A stretch of 64,000 nucleotides of DNA from Bacteroidota bacterium (lineage in GTDB: Bacteria; Bacteroidota; Bacteroidia; AKYH767-A; OLB10), in the NCBI GenBank assembly GCA_016722525.1, contig JADKJB010000003.1, positions 413,313 to 477,312 of the forward strand, read 5' to 3'. Shown in pieces: positions 10,495 to 20,031 of the stretch; within the stretch, counting starts at the first letter, position 1, and every line of letters starts with the position of its first letter. The translations under genes were made by a program, and so were the position numbers. The notes under the pieces were generated by a model that worked only from the letters and a program-made list of their open reading frames with translations, had not been told where the DNA came from and ran no database searches.

Positions 10495-11841
10495 ATGCAG
10501 GAGAAATTTTTAGCTTTCCGGTCAGCACATAACTTTCCCGACAAAGAAAAGCGTGTGCTCCTTACAGTTAGTGGAGGAATTGACTCTGTTGTAATGGCTC
10601 ATTTGTACCACAAAGCAGGTTATTCTTGTGTAGTGGCTCACTGTAATTTTCAGCTTCGGGGCGGAGCATCTGATCAAGACGAGCAGTTTGTTGAAAAGTT
10701 GGCTGCACACTATCAATTTCATTTCCATTCTATGAAATTTGATATTGCCAATTTTGCTAAAGACAATTCGGTTTCCATTCAGGAAGCTGCACGAAAGTTA
10801 AGGTATGAATGGTTTTCTGAGATTTGTGAAACGTCAGGATGTGAAGCAATCGCAACGGCTCATCATGCAAATGATGTTGCCGAAACGTTGATTTTTAATC
10901 TTGTGCGCGGAGCAGGATTTGCCGGAATGCATGGCATACCTGTTAAAAATGGAAAAATAATTCGCCCCATTCTTTTTGCTGAAAAAATGAAATTGAACAA
11001 TATGCCAAAATTAATAAGTTGCAATGGCGCGAAGATGCTTCTAATTTTAACGATGATTATACAAGGAATAAAATCAGGCATCATATCATTCCCTTGCTGA
11101 AGGAAATAATCGAAGGCCATCAACAACATGAATAAGCACGCCGCTTCGGTTAAGAATTTTGAACTGTTAACTTCTGATTATATTTCCGGTATAGAAAAAG
11201 AACTGCTTCAGGAAAAATGGGGTGGTGTCCTTAAAACTATTTCCCTGAAAAAACTTTTTTCGTATCCTGTTCCTGAATTTTTATTATTCCTTTTAATAGG
11301 CAAATATGGTTTTAATGAAACTGTTTGCAATGCCATATTTTCATCAAATCGTACCGGAGCTGAGTTTTTAGCTCCCGGTTTTCGTTTGGTACTTGACAGG
11401 GATGAACTGGTTCTATTTAACCTAAATTCGATTCACGATGCAAACATTTATTTAATAGATCAGTTTACCCATAGTCTGAAACTTATGCCGGGAATTTTTG
11501 ATATGAAAAAAGTTGTTTGGTCAAGCGCTGATGCAGTTCAGGTTCCTGATGATTTCAGAAACAAAGAAACTGTTTATCTGGATGCATCCAAACTCAAATT
11601 GCCACTCTCCATAAGAAGATGGAAAGATGGCGATTCCTTTCATCCTCTTGGTATGAAAGGTTCTAAATTAATTAGCGACTTTTTAACTGATGAGAAATTA
11701 CCGGTGGCCGAAAAAGAATTAGTATATTTACTTTTGTCGGAGAATGAAATAGTTTGGGTACTTGGCCAGCGTTTGGATGAAAAATACAGGATTACAAGTT
11801 CTACCCTTGAAGCATGGAAATGTACTTATTTAATAAATTGA
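10495..11841 (+). CDS. tilS: tRNA(Ile)-lysidine synthetase, frameshifted
   Basis: Modifies C34 of the tRNA-Ile CAU anticodon to lysidine using ATP and lysine, and is normally essential. The N-terminal PP-loop motif SGGIDSVV is near residue 27, followed by HCNFQLRG, RKLRYEWF and ATAHHANDVAET. The C-terminal domain has RRWKDGDSFHPLGMKGSKLI. A deletion near 10987 and a compensating indel near 11120 put about 130 bases in another frame, which reads YAKINKLQWREDASNFNDDY and RNKIRHHIIPLL as family homologues do. Because the gene should be essential, these indels are strong evidence for consensus error. Length about 448 residues. Confidence 0.93.
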
Positions 11842-11853
11842 GCTGATTAAAAG

Positions 11854-12357
11854 ATGAATGAAGATGTACTTTTTGAAGAAAGACAGTATATAGGTTCCAA
11901 TAAGAGTACACTCAGTTTGAGAATTTTTTTGGCCATTTTTTGTTTCGTAGCTTACCATTATACCGATGTTCCTGAAGTGAATGGGGATTTTTTGTTTTTT
12001 TTGGGTGTCTTTATTCTGGCAATTTCTGTTTTGTTGCTGTTTGTAACTCACATTCATACAAAGGTTTATAAAAGTTACATTTTGCTGGAAGCTACTTTAG
12101 GAAAGCGGAAAGTTAAGATTCCTATTTCCACCATTGTAAAAACGGAAAAAGTAAAATATAGCATGTACATTATTAATAATCCGGCTTATAATCTTCATCG
12201 TGACGGTGTTATTAAATTTTATACAGGCGGAAAGGATGCGGTTAAGCTTACTGACAGCGAGGGTTTGATATATCTTATCGGAACAAGTAAACCAGAAGAG
12301 TTGCTGCGTGTTATCAAAGATCAAAAGGAATTTCTGGTTAAACGAATAGATTCCTGA
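11854..12357 (+). CDS. Two-helix membrane protein with PH-like domain
   Basis: A 167-residue protein of unknown function. Two hydrophobic helices lie at residues about 26-44 and 48-70, followed by a beta-rich cytoplasmic domain (about residues 75-160) with the layout of small bacterial PH-like domains: strands ending in a helix at LLRVIKDQKEFLVK. It starts 12 bases after tilS and is followed by lemA. It probably shares the tilS transcript, while lemA seems to have its own promoter. The PH-like assignment rests only on strand pattern. Confidence 0.65.
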   Translation: MNEDVLFEERQYIGSNKSTLSLRIFLAIFCFVAYHYTDVPEVNGDFLFFLGVFILAISVLLLFVTHIHTKVYKSYILLEATLGKRKVKIPISTIVKTEKVKYSMYIINNPAYNLHRDGVIKFYTGGKDAVKLTDSEGLIYLIGTSKPEELLRVIKDQKEFLVKRIDS

Positions 12358-12364
12358 AAATATA

Positions 12365-12372
12365 TACATTTG
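12365..12372 (+). promoter_or_regulatory. Candidate -7 element for lemA
   Basis: TACATTTG fits the Bacteroidota -7 consensus TAnnTTTG and lies 25 bases before the lemA start codon, in the short gap after the previous stop. No TTTG stands at the ideal spacing upstream, so this is only half of a canonical promoter. Confidence 0.4.
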
Positions 12373-12397
12373 TAATGTCTAAAACAACACAATAATT

Positions 12398-12985
12398 ATG
12401 GGTAAATGGATTAAAATCGGGATAATCGCCCTTGCAGTGATTTTCCTTTACAGATTAGTAGCAGGTTCTTATAACAATATGGTATCCAAGGGGGAAATGG
12501 TCACAAAGTCCTGGCAGGATGTGGAAAGTGATTATCAACGCAGACTCGACCTGATTCCTAATTTGGTGAATACAGTAAAAGGTTATGCTGATTTTGAGAA
12601 ATCAACTCTTACTGCCGTTATTGAAGCCAGGGCCCAAGCTACCCAGGTTAAAGTAGATGCGAATAACATTACTCCAGAAGCATTGAAAAATTATCAGGCT
12701 GCTCAAGGGCAACTATCTTCTTCTCTGAGCCGTTTATTAGTCACCGTTGAGCAATATCCTGATTTAAAGGCAAATCAGAATTTTCTTGAACTTCAGGCAG
12801 AACTTGCCGGAACGGAAAACAGAATTAAAGTGGCACGAAATAAGTTTAACGAAACCGTTAAGGAGTATAACACTTATGTGAAATCTTTCCCACGAAATTT
12901 GTTTGCCAGTATGTTTGGTTTCGCCCCCAAAACTTATTTTGAAGCGGATGAAGCAGCATCAAAAGTTCCGGAAGTGAAATTCTAA
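12398..12985 (+). CDS. lemA: LemA family protein
   Basis: A 195-residue LemA-family membrane protein. One N-terminal membrane helix (residues 4-22) is followed by the family hallmark VSKGEMVTKSWQDVESDYQR, then RRLDLIPNLVNTVKGYA and a long antiparallel helical region. LemA proteins are anchored with a short N-terminal segment, and their biochemical role is unsettled. They commonly sit next to TPM-domain genes, as here: two follow at once, which suggests a joint envelope function. Confidence 0.93.
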   Translation: MGKWIKIGIIALAVIFLYRLVAGSYNNMVSKGEMVTKSWQDVESDYQRRLDLIPNLVNTVKGYADFEKSTLTAVIEARAQATQVKVDANNITPEALKNYQAAQGQLSSSLSRLLVTVEQYPDLKANQNFLELQAELAGTENRIKVARNKFNETVKEYNTYVKSFPRNLFASMFGFAPKTYFEADEAASKVPEVKF

Positions 12986-12992
12986 AAGTAAA

Positions 12993-13439
12993 TTGGAAGC
13001 ATACAAAGCGATCTCTGCTGCCGAACTGGCTGAAATTAAAGCCGCAATCGGGGCTGCAGAAAAACGAACTTCAGGAGAAATCCGTGTTTTTATTGAAGAC
13101 TCTGCAGAGGATGGACCACTCGATAGAGCAGCATTTTTGTTCAATAAACTGGGAATGGATAAAACCAACCTCCGAAATGGGGTGTTGATTTATGTGGCCT
13201 TCGTGGATCATAAATTTTGTATCATCGGCGATTCAGGGATCAATCAAAAAGTTGGTGCTACTTTCTGGAATGCCATTAAGGAGAAAATGATAGGCCATTT
13301 TAAAGAAAATCGTATTGCTCAAGGTTTGCTGGAGGCCATAGTAGATTCCGGTGAGGCACTTGCAAAATATTTTCCCTATGCAGCAGCTGATCGAAATGAA
13401 TTACCCGATGATATCATGTTTGGTGACGGTAAAAAATGA
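12993..13439 (+). CDS. TPM-domain protein, soluble
   Basis: A single TPM (YgcG/DUF477) domain of 148 residues with no signal peptide or membrane helix. Features are TSGEIRVFIEDSAE, the NGVLIYVAFVDHKFCIIGD strand pair, and a C-terminal helix ending ELPDDIMFGDGKK. No ATG fits. TTG at 12993, seven bases after the lemA stop, is the best start. The end overlaps the start of the next TPM gene by four bases (ATGA), so the two should be translationally coupled. TPM domains are linked to repair or turnover of membrane complexes in some systems. Function here is unknown. Confidence 0.85.
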   Translation: MEAYKAISAAELAEIKAAIGAAEKRTSGEIRVFIEDSAEDGPLDRAAFLFNKLGMDKTNLRNGVLIYVAFVDHKFCIIGDSGINQKVGATFWNAIKEKMIGHFKENRIAQGLLEAIVDSGEALAKYFPYAAADRNELPDDIMFGDGKK

Positions 13440-14224
13440 ATAAACTGAAATTTCTTTTATTTTGTTTGTTGCTTCCCTTTTTAGGGAGGTCTCAGCAATT
13501 TCCTGAAAAACCAAATCCGCCACGATTGGTGAACGATTTCACTAATACACTGAATGATCAGGAAAAAAACGCATTAGAACAGAAGTTGTTAATTTATAAC
13601 GATAGCACATCTACACAAATTGCCATTGTGATGATTCGCTCTTTGGATGGGTACCCGGCTGATGATTATGCTATTCAGCTAGCCGAAAAATGGGGGATTG
13701 GACAGAAAGGAACCAATAACGGAGTACTCATTTTTATTGCAAAAGACGACCGGAAAATATTTATTCCAACCGGTTATGGAATGGAAGGCGTGATGCCCGA
13801 TGGATTGGTGAAGCGTATCATTGAAAATGATATTAAACCTTCGTTCCGCGAAGGAAAATATTATGAGGGATTAGATAGAGCCACCGATAGTATGTTTCGG
13901 TTGGCTGCCGGTGAATATAAAGCAGAACCCAAAAAGAAACAAAAAGAGAGCCCGCCACTTGCTTTTATAATTGGAATTTTACTTTTTATATCATTGTTTT
14001 TGTGGATGAAAGTGAGATCTGTCAAACAATATTCTCTTGTTAATAACATAACTTTTTGGGCCGCATGGGCATTGCTCAATCAGGCCACCCGTACGCATAG
14101 AGGTAGTTGGGGCGGTTTCTCGGGTGGTGGCGGTAGTAGCTGGGGTGGTGGAAGTAGTGGAGGAGGCTTTGGTGGCTTCGGTGGGGGTAGTTTCGGTGGG
14201 GGTGGTGCAGGAGGAAGTTGGTAA
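13436..14224 (+). CDS. TPM-domain protein with Gly-rich tail
   Basis: A 262-residue secreted or membrane-anchored protein. It has a signal peptide (residues 1-19, ending GRSQ), a TPM domain (about 28-155, with NGVLIFIAKDDRKIFIPTGYG and a GMEGVMPDG loop), a linker of charged residues, a membrane helix at about 177-193, and a C-terminal run of Gly/Ser/Trp/Phe repeats. The Gly-rich tail is typical of the YgcG type and may help anchoring or oligomerisation. It overlaps the preceding TPM gene by four bases. Confidence 0.9.
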   Translation: MNKLKFLLFCLLLPFLGRSQQFPEKPNPPRLVNDFTNTLNDQEKNALEQKLLIYNDSTSTQIAIVMIRSLDGYPADDYAIQLAEKWGIGQKGTNNGVLIFIAKDDRKIFIPTGYGMEGVMPDGLVKRIIENDIKPSFREGKYYEGLDRATDSMFRLAAGEYKAEPKKKQKESPPLAFIIGILLFISLFLWMKVRSVKQYSLVNNITFWAAWALLNQATRTHRGSWGGFSGGGGSSWGGGSSGGGFGGFGGGSFGGGGAGGSW

Positions 14225-14313
14225 CAGGTAGAATGAAACGAAAACGATTGCCTTATATCGCAAGTGCTTCTGATTTATATTGTATTGTGAATTTTAAAAG
14301 GGTAGATAGTCCA

Positions 14314-15288
14314 ATGAAGTATTTTATACTGACATGCTTCGTAATTTCATTGTTCCTTGCATGCACTAATCCATTAATTGATTCCAGAAAAAAAGTTCCG
14401 GTAATTGGGTTTTTGGATTTCATTCAGGATCCAACAATAGAACTTGCCAAACAAGGTTTTTTTGATGCACTCCGGGAGCAGGGATTCTCGGAAGTAGATT
14501 CTACCATCCAGGTGGTGTATGCAAATGCTCAGGGAGATATCCCTACATTGAACCAATCTTGTGATTATATTCTTTCTAAAGAACCCGATCTCATTGGAAC
14601 TAATGTTACTCTTTCAACAATAACAGCGGTGAAACGAACAAAATCGGTTCCTATTTTTATGATGGTGGCTCCTCGTCCCGACATAGCAGGACTGACCGCA
14701 GTTGATGGCAAACCTCCAGCTAACCTTTATGGCGTATACGAAACTCTTGATTATATTGACTCTGCAGTAGTGATTATTAATGAATTGTTTCCAAAAGCAA
14801 AACGTATTGGAACCGTTTTTAATCAATCGGAGCCACAGTCGAAAGATGCCTATAATGCACTTTATAAAAAATGCAATCAGCTTGGGCTGGAATTAATCAG
14901 TTTGCCGGTAAATAATTCCTCCGAAACTCAACTGGTTACCGAGGCCCTGTTGAACAAAAAAATAGATGCTTTTTTCGCACTGCCTGACAATGTTATCTTC
15001 GCCTCTTTTGAAATTGTTGCAAAAAGTTGTGATAAGGCCGGCGTACCGGTTTTTACGAGTGAAGCCGGTCTTGTTACCCGCGGAGCACTTGCTTCATTTG
15101 GTGCCGATTTTTATTATTGGGGTTATCAGTCAGGTGCGCTGGCAGCAAAATATCTATTGTCAGAAAAAAAAGTATTAACTGCTCCTGAAATTGTGAATAT
15201 TCGTAAAAAAATTTACAATCCGTCGGTAGCTCAAAAATTCGGCATACAACCCGATTCAACTTTTAAAGCATATACTCCTGGGAGTTAG
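14314..15288 (+). CDS. ABC importer substrate-binding lipoprotein
   Basis: The binding protein of a three-gene ABC importer. The open frame begins at 14218, but the ATG at 14314 gives a clear lipoprotein signal (MKYFILTCFVISLFLAC, lipobox Cys at residue 17), so I use it. The mature part follows the ABC_sub_bind (pfam04392) pattern: PVIGFLDFIQDP, repeated alpha/beta motifs, and FGADFYYWGYQSGALAAKYL near the end. This family includes TrpX-like proteins thought to take up aromatic amino acids. The real substrate is unknown. The permease begins 17 bases downstream. Confidence 0.85.
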   Translation: MKYFILTCFVISLFLACTNPLIDSRKKVPVIGFLDFIQDPTIELAKQGFFDALREQGFSEVDSTIQVVYANAQGDIPTLNQSCDYILSKEPDLIGTNVTLSTITAVKRTKSVPIFMMVAPRPDIAGLTAVDGKPPANLYGVYETLDYIDSAVVIINELFPKAKRIGTVFNQSEPQSKDAYNALYKKCNQLGLELISLPVNNSSETQLVTEALLNKKIDAFFALPDNVIFASFEIVAKSCDKAGVPVFTSEAGLVTRGALASFGADFYYWGYQSGALAAKYLLSEKKVLTAPEIVNIRKKIYNPSVAQKFGIQPDSTFKAYTPGS

Positions 15289-15305
15289 TAAGTAAATTCC
15301 ACTGT

Positions 15306-16172
15306 ATGGATTTTTATATAGCAGCAATACTTCAGGGTTTAGGTTATGCAGCTATGGGGCTGGGTATATTTATTTCGCTTCGTATCTTTAATATTCCTGA
15401 CATTACCACTGATGGGAGTTACACTTTTGGTGGCATCATTGCGGCAGTTACAATTACTCAGGGAGTACATCCGGTAAATGTACTTGTGTTATCCTTGGCA
15501 GGAGGTGCGGCAGCGGGTGTTTGCAGCGGTTTAATTCATACAAAGCTGAAAGTAAATCCTTTGTTAGCGGGTATTTTGGTTATGACTGCTTTGTATTCGA
15601 TCAACCTCAGTGTAATGGGCCGCTCCAACCTTCCACTCATGGATGATAGTACTATTTTTAACCATTTTAATGTTTCTGAAAACGCACTCACCAACCAGTT
15701 GGGCGTGATGATTTTTTTTATTGTATTGCTCGTTGTTTTTTTAACCTGGCTGCTAAAAACCGATTTCGGAATTGCTATGAGAGCCACTGGCAGTAGTGAG
15801 CAAATGGCCAGTGCTGTTGGCATAAATACCAATACAATGAAAGTGATTGGACTTGCTATGGCCAATGCGCTGACTGCATTAAGTGGATATTTATTGGTGC
15901 AGTATCAGGGTTTCGCTGATATCAATATGGGAATAGGAATTGTAATCTCCGGTTTGGCAGCAGTGATGTTGGGTGAAGCAATAGCAAAATTATTTCGAAG
16001 TAATAAAATTGTTGTACAGGTGCTTTTTGTTGTTGCAGGAAGCATTATTTTCAGAATGATTCTGGCATTTACATTATCCATGGGAGTGAATCCTAATTAT
16101 CTCAAGCTCATTACAGCGCTCCTGGTTCTTGTAGTAATTTCATTTTCCCGCTTCCGAAATATACGATCATGA
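15306..16172 (+). CDS. ABC importer permease
   Basis: A 288-residue inner-membrane permease of the branched-chain (BPD_transp_2) class with about eight hydrophobic segments. It has the class-typical IPDITTDGSYTFGG near residue 30 and a later region with RATGSSEQMASAVGINT that acts as the coupling loop to the ATPase. It sits between the lipoprotein and the ATPase and overlaps the latter by four bases. The TrpY-type assignment follows from its partners and is inference. Confidence 0.88.
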   Translation: MDFYIAAILQGLGYAAMGLGIFISLRIFNIPDITTDGSYTFGGIIAAVTITQGVHPVNVLVLSLAGGAAAGVCSGLIHTKLKVNPLLAGILVMTALYSINLSVMGRSNLPLMDDSTIFNHFNVSENALTNQLGVMIFFIVLLVVFLTWLLKTDFGIAMRATGSSEQMASAVGINTNTMKVIGLAMANALTALSGYLLVQYQGFADINMGIGIVISGLAAVMLGEAIAKLFRSNKIVVQVLFVVAGSIIFRMILAFTLSMGVNPNYLKLITALLVLVVISFSRFRNIRS

Positions 16173-16915
16173 TTCAGTTGAACCATATTCATAAGTATTT
16201 TTTTAAAGATGCAGCTAATGAAGTGCATGCTTTGAATGATCTTTCGTTTGAAGTTCCTGCGGGCCAATTCCTGGTGCTTCTCGGTTCTAACGGTTCCGGT
16301 AAATCAACACTTTTAAATTGTATCGGGGGAAGTGTGCTTCCAAACGAAGGGCAAGTATTAATTGATCAAACAGATGTTTCCGGTTTACGGGAAGATCAAA
16401 GGAGTAAATGGATTTCACGTGTATTTCAAAACCCGTTAACAGGTACCGCTTCTGATTTAACCGTGATAGAAAATTTTCGACTTGCATCTCTAAGAACACG
16501 TTCTAAATCGTTTCGTATTGGTATAGATAGCAAGTTCCGTAGCTTAATTAAGGAGCAAATTACACAATTAAATTTGGGATTGGAAAATAAACTCGATCAA
16601 CCTATTGGTGGTTTGTCGGGCGGACAGCGGCAGTCATTAACGCTATTGATGGCTGTAATGGATACCTCCAAAATTCTATTGTTGGACGAACCTGCTTCTG
16701 CACTTGATCCGCGCACTGCGGAATTAATTATGCAACTTGCTGAAAAGTTAATTAAGCAGTACCAACTCACGGCTATTCTGGTAACTCATAATCTTAAAGA
16801 AGCCGTAACGTATGGTGACAGAGTTATAATAATGCGTGAAGGAAAAATTTCGCATGATTTAAACAAAACAGGATCACCACAATTATCGATGACGCAGCTG
16901 CTGGATCTTTTTTAA
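16169..16915 (+). CDS. ABC importer ATPase
   Basis: A 248-residue ATP-binding subunit. It shows Walker A LLGSNGSGKST, Q-loop near VFQNPLTG, signature LSGGQRQSL, Walker B ILLLDEPASALD and switch histidine VTHNLKE. It overlaps the permease stop/start (ATGA), so the three genes form one operon. No further gene follows on this strand for 380 bases. Confidence 0.92.
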   Translation: MIQLNHIHKYFFKDAANEVHALNDLSFEVPAGQFLVLLGSNGSGKSTLLNCIGGSVLPNEGQVLIDQTDVSGLREDQRSKWISRVFQNPLTGTASDLTVIENFRLASLRTRSKSFRIGIDSKFRSLIKEQITQLNLGLENKLDQPIGGLSGGQRQSLTLLMAVMDTSKILLLDEPASALDPRTAELIMQLAEKLIKQYQLTAILVTHNLKEAVTYGDRVIIMREGKISHDLNKTGSPQLSMTQLLDLF

Positions 16916-17240
16916 TTTCAATTTTGATCTGGTAATTTCAATTTTTTTCATTGACATGCATGCAACTAGTTAATCATGGAGTATGTTGAAGTAAGGTCCA
17001 TTCAGTTTAAATACAAAATGGAAAAGGAACACTTTTTTCAATGCTACTTTGCAGGATTTTCAAGTTGCTTTCAAGTTGTTGAAATTGAATAATATACAAT
17101 TATTTATCGGGTTTAAAATTAATTTAGAAAAATGTCGTTTTATAAAGGAGGCTCAACAATTGGGCAGGAAAGCATTCCAATGTGTTAACTTATTGAATTG
17201 CAGTAATGTTACAGATTGCTACAGCTTTAAAAAACAGGTA
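16916..17240. other. Intergenic, no gene seen
   Basis: An AT-rich stretch between the importer operon and the DsbD gene. A short open frame inside it (17049-17273) has no recognisable domain, no good ribosome site, and overlaps the DsbD promoter, so I do not call it a gene. Confidence 0.5.
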
Positions 17241-17272
17241 TTTGCCATAAACCGCATTAATCATTACTTTTG
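17241..17272 (+). promoter_or_regulatory. Bacteroidota-type promoter for the DsbD gene
   Basis: TTTG at 17241-17244, a 20-base spacer, then TACTTTTG at 17265-17272. This matches TTTG-N19/20-TAnnTTTG, and is 25 bases before the chosen ATG at 17297. Confidence 0.65.
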
Positions 17273-17296
17273 ACGTTCAGTAGATCCAATTTGCTT

Positions 17297-19321
17297 ATGA
17301 TTCGCAATATAGTATTGATATTCATTATTTTATTCTGGAGTTCCGTTTTTAGCATTGGATCTGTTTCTGCGCCTGTAGGTGCATTACCTGAAGCACCGGC
17401 TCCAACCCCGCAAATTTTGCAACCGGTAAAATGGAGTTACAAAGCAGAGCAATCAAACGCCGGAGAAGCTATTTTAATTCTGACTGCAACCATTGAAAAG
17501 GGATGGCACTTATATTCTCAGGATATTGCTGATGGAGGACCAATAAAAACAACTTTCACATTTGCATCAAATCCCAACTTTGAATTAGTAGGAACCCCTG
17601 CAGAGGGTATTTTGCAACCAAGCGGTTTTAAACAAAAAATTAAATTAAAATCAAAAAAATCATTCACCATTAGTGGCGGTGTTGAATTCATGGTTTGCGA
17701 TGATGAAAAATGTTTGCCACCTGAATTAGTTGAATTTAAAATTAATATTAAAGGTGAGACTGCTTCTGAGGAGCCTGCTTCTAAAACCGAAACCGAAGTC
17801 GCACAGGTTCCCTCTCCAATTGATTCTATTCCTCCAAATCCGAATTTGGTGCCTCCCGATTCTGTTCCTGAACAACTGGTAGTTCAAGGAGAAAGCCCCA
17901 TTGTTGAGTTGGAACCTGGTTGTGGGGAATTAAAAGATGAACTTCATATTGATTCTATTTGGGGAATTTTTATTGGGGGTATTTTAGGAGGGCTTTTGGC
18001 TTTATTAACACCTTGTGTTTTTCCAATGATTCCAATGACTGTGAGTTTTTTTACCAAGCAGAGTGGCTCACGAAAAAAAGGAATGATCAATGCCATGATT
18101 TATGCCATTTCAATAATTGTAATTTATGTGGCATTAGGATTTCTGGTAACTGTAACACTTGGATCCGATGCTTTGAATGAGATGGCAAGTAATTCATTTT
18201 CAACCTAGCCTTCTTTATCATTTTGTAGTTTTTGCTGTTTCATTTTTTGGAGCATTTGAAATTGTATTACCTTCCTGGATAGTAAATAAGGCGGATCAGG
18301 CATCTGATAAAGGTGGATTGATTGGGATATTTTTTATGGCCTTTACCTTATCGCTCGTATCATTTTCCTGTACCGGTCCTATAATAGGAACGTTGCTGGT
18401 GGAAGCAGCTCACGGACGAAGTTACCTTGGCCCGTTAGCCGGAATGACAGGATTCTCAGTGGCACTGGCCTTGCCTTTTGCATTGTTCGCTGCCTTCCCT
18501 TCCTGGCTCAGCTCCTTGCCTAAATCAGGAGGATGGCTCAATTCAGTGAAGGTGACATTGGGCTTTTTGGAACTGGCACTTGCATTGAAATTTTTGTCTA
18601 ATGTAGATCTGGCATATCATTGGGGATTTCTTAAACGTGAGGTGTTCATTTCTTTATGGGTCATTATTTTCGGTATGCTCGGATTTTATCTGTTAGGGAA
18701 ATTAAAGTTCTCCCATGACAGCGATGTAAAACATATATCCGTTCCCCGTTTGATATTTGCAATCATTACTTTGTCTTTTACGCTTTATTTAGTGCCCGGA
18801 ATATGGGGTGCTCCTTTACGGATGATCAGTGGATTTCCTCCACCTGAGTTTTATAAAGAATGGGTAGATCCTAAATCTTCTGATTGCCCTCACGATCTTA
18901 CCTGCTTTAAAGATTATGAAGAAGGAATGGAATATGCTAAAAAGCAAAATAAGCCGGTGATGCTTGATTTTACCGGTTGGAGTTGTGTGAATTGTCGCAA
19001 AATGGAAGATAATGTTTGGTCCAATCCCAAAGTTCTAAAGCGATTGTCGGAAGATTATATTATCATTTCTTTGTATGTGGATGATAAAACTGCATTACCC
19101 GAAAACGAACAGTTTGTTTCTTCTTCAGGTAAAAAAATAAGAACTACCGGAAACAAATGGAGCGACATGCAGCGCACCCAGTATGCTACCAATTCGCAGC
19201 CTTATTATGTTTTATTGGATAATCAGGGCAAAATCCTTGCGCAACCAGAGGTTATACACCTGAGGTGGAGACGTATGTTAAGTTTCTGGATGAGGGTATT
19301 TGCAGATATGTGAAAAGATGA
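17297..19321 (+). CDS. dsbD: Cytochrome c biogenesis / DsbD-like thiol reductase, frameshifted
   Basis: Carries electrons across the inner membrane to reduce periplasmic disulfides. A signal peptide is followed by a DsbD N-terminal domain (GWHLYSQDIADGG; EFMVCDDEKCLPP with paired Cys), a Pro-rich linker, a multi-helix transporter domain (LTPCVFPMIPMTVSFF; FSCTGPIIG), and a C-terminal thioredoxin-like domain with TGWSCVNCRKME. The frame is broken by missing T bases in runs near 18195 and 18222 and by a missing G near 19251. Correcting these restores FFNLAFFIIFVVFAVSFFGA and moves the stop to 19319-19321. Start: ATG at 17297, where the signal peptide begins; the open frame extends a few codons upstream. 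Confidence 0.9.
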
Positions 19322-19387
19322 TTTTTGATGATGCGTTTTTATATCGTGCAACCAGCACCCTAAATCCAAAATCGTATATCAATTAGA

Positions 19388-19963
19388 ATGAATTTAATTA
19401 AAAACGAGTTTCTGGAAGCACAAAAAGTTTTGGAGGAATTTATTTCTTCTGAAATTAATTTTGAAAAAATTGCACACGCATCTGATTTGATAGTGGAGGC
19501 ATTTAACAACGGCAATAAAATTATTTCTTGTGGTAACGGTGGTAGTATGTGTGATGCTATGCATTTTGCTGAGGAGCTATCAGGTCGTTTTCGTGAAAAC
19601 AGACCTGCATTAGCTGCCATGGCCATTTCGGATTCATCTTACATCAGCTGTGTTGCCAACGACTACGGTTACGACCAGGTTTTTTCCCGCTATCTGGAAG
19701 CATTCGGTAAACAGAACGACGTGTTATTGGCTATCAGCACCAGTGGTAATTCCAAAACTGTAATTAACGCCATTCAGGTTGCCAAGAGTAAAGGAATGAA
19801 AGTAATAGGTCTCACCGGAAAAGACGGTGGTAAAATGGCTTCCCTATGCGATGTTGAAATTCGTGCGCCTCATTCAAAATATGCTGATCGTGCACAAGAA
19901 ATACATATTAAAGTAATTCATTCAATAATTTTGACGGTGGAGCAGCAGCTATTTACTTCATAA
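19388..19963 (+). CDS. gmhA: Sedoheptulose-7-phosphate isomerase
   Basis: A SIS-domain isomerase that makes D-glycero-D-manno-heptose 7-phosphate, the first step to the ADP- or GDP-heptose used in lipopolysaccharide or S-layer glycans. Length 191 residues, as in GmhA. Key motifs are SCGNGGSMCDAMHFAEEL, the SGRF loop, LLAISTSGNSKTVINAI and the C-terminal AQEIHIKVIHSII, which supplies metal and active-site residues (His, Glu). No other heptose gene is adjacent. Confidence 0.94.
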   Translation: MNLIKNEFLEAQKVLEEFISSEINFEKIAHASDLIVEAFNNGNKIISCGNGGSMCDAMHFAEELSGRFRENRPALAAMAISDSSYISCVANDYGYDQVFSRYLEAFGKQNDVLLAISTSGNSKTVINAIQVAKSKGMKVIGLTGKDGGKMASLCDVEIRAPHSKYADRAQEIHIKVIHSIILTVEQQLFTS

Positions 19964-20031
19964 CTCTGCCTGAAAAATAGTGCTTTAAGTATTTTAAATT
20001 AGTTGGTCTCCACTTAATCAACATAAATCCT

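Noticed and set aside
10495..11841. Programmed frameshift in tilS
   Set aside because: Two opposite indels 130 bases apart, and similar breaks in about 17 unrelated genes, fit sequence errors better than recoding.
13436..14224. Gly-rich C terminus as a collagen-like or low-complexity artefact
   Set aside because: A Gly/Ser/Trp/Phe tail after a membrane helix is normal for YgcG-type TPM proteins.
17049..17273. Small gene upstream of dsbD
   Set aside because: No domain, no ribosome-binding site, and it covers the promoter of the next gene.
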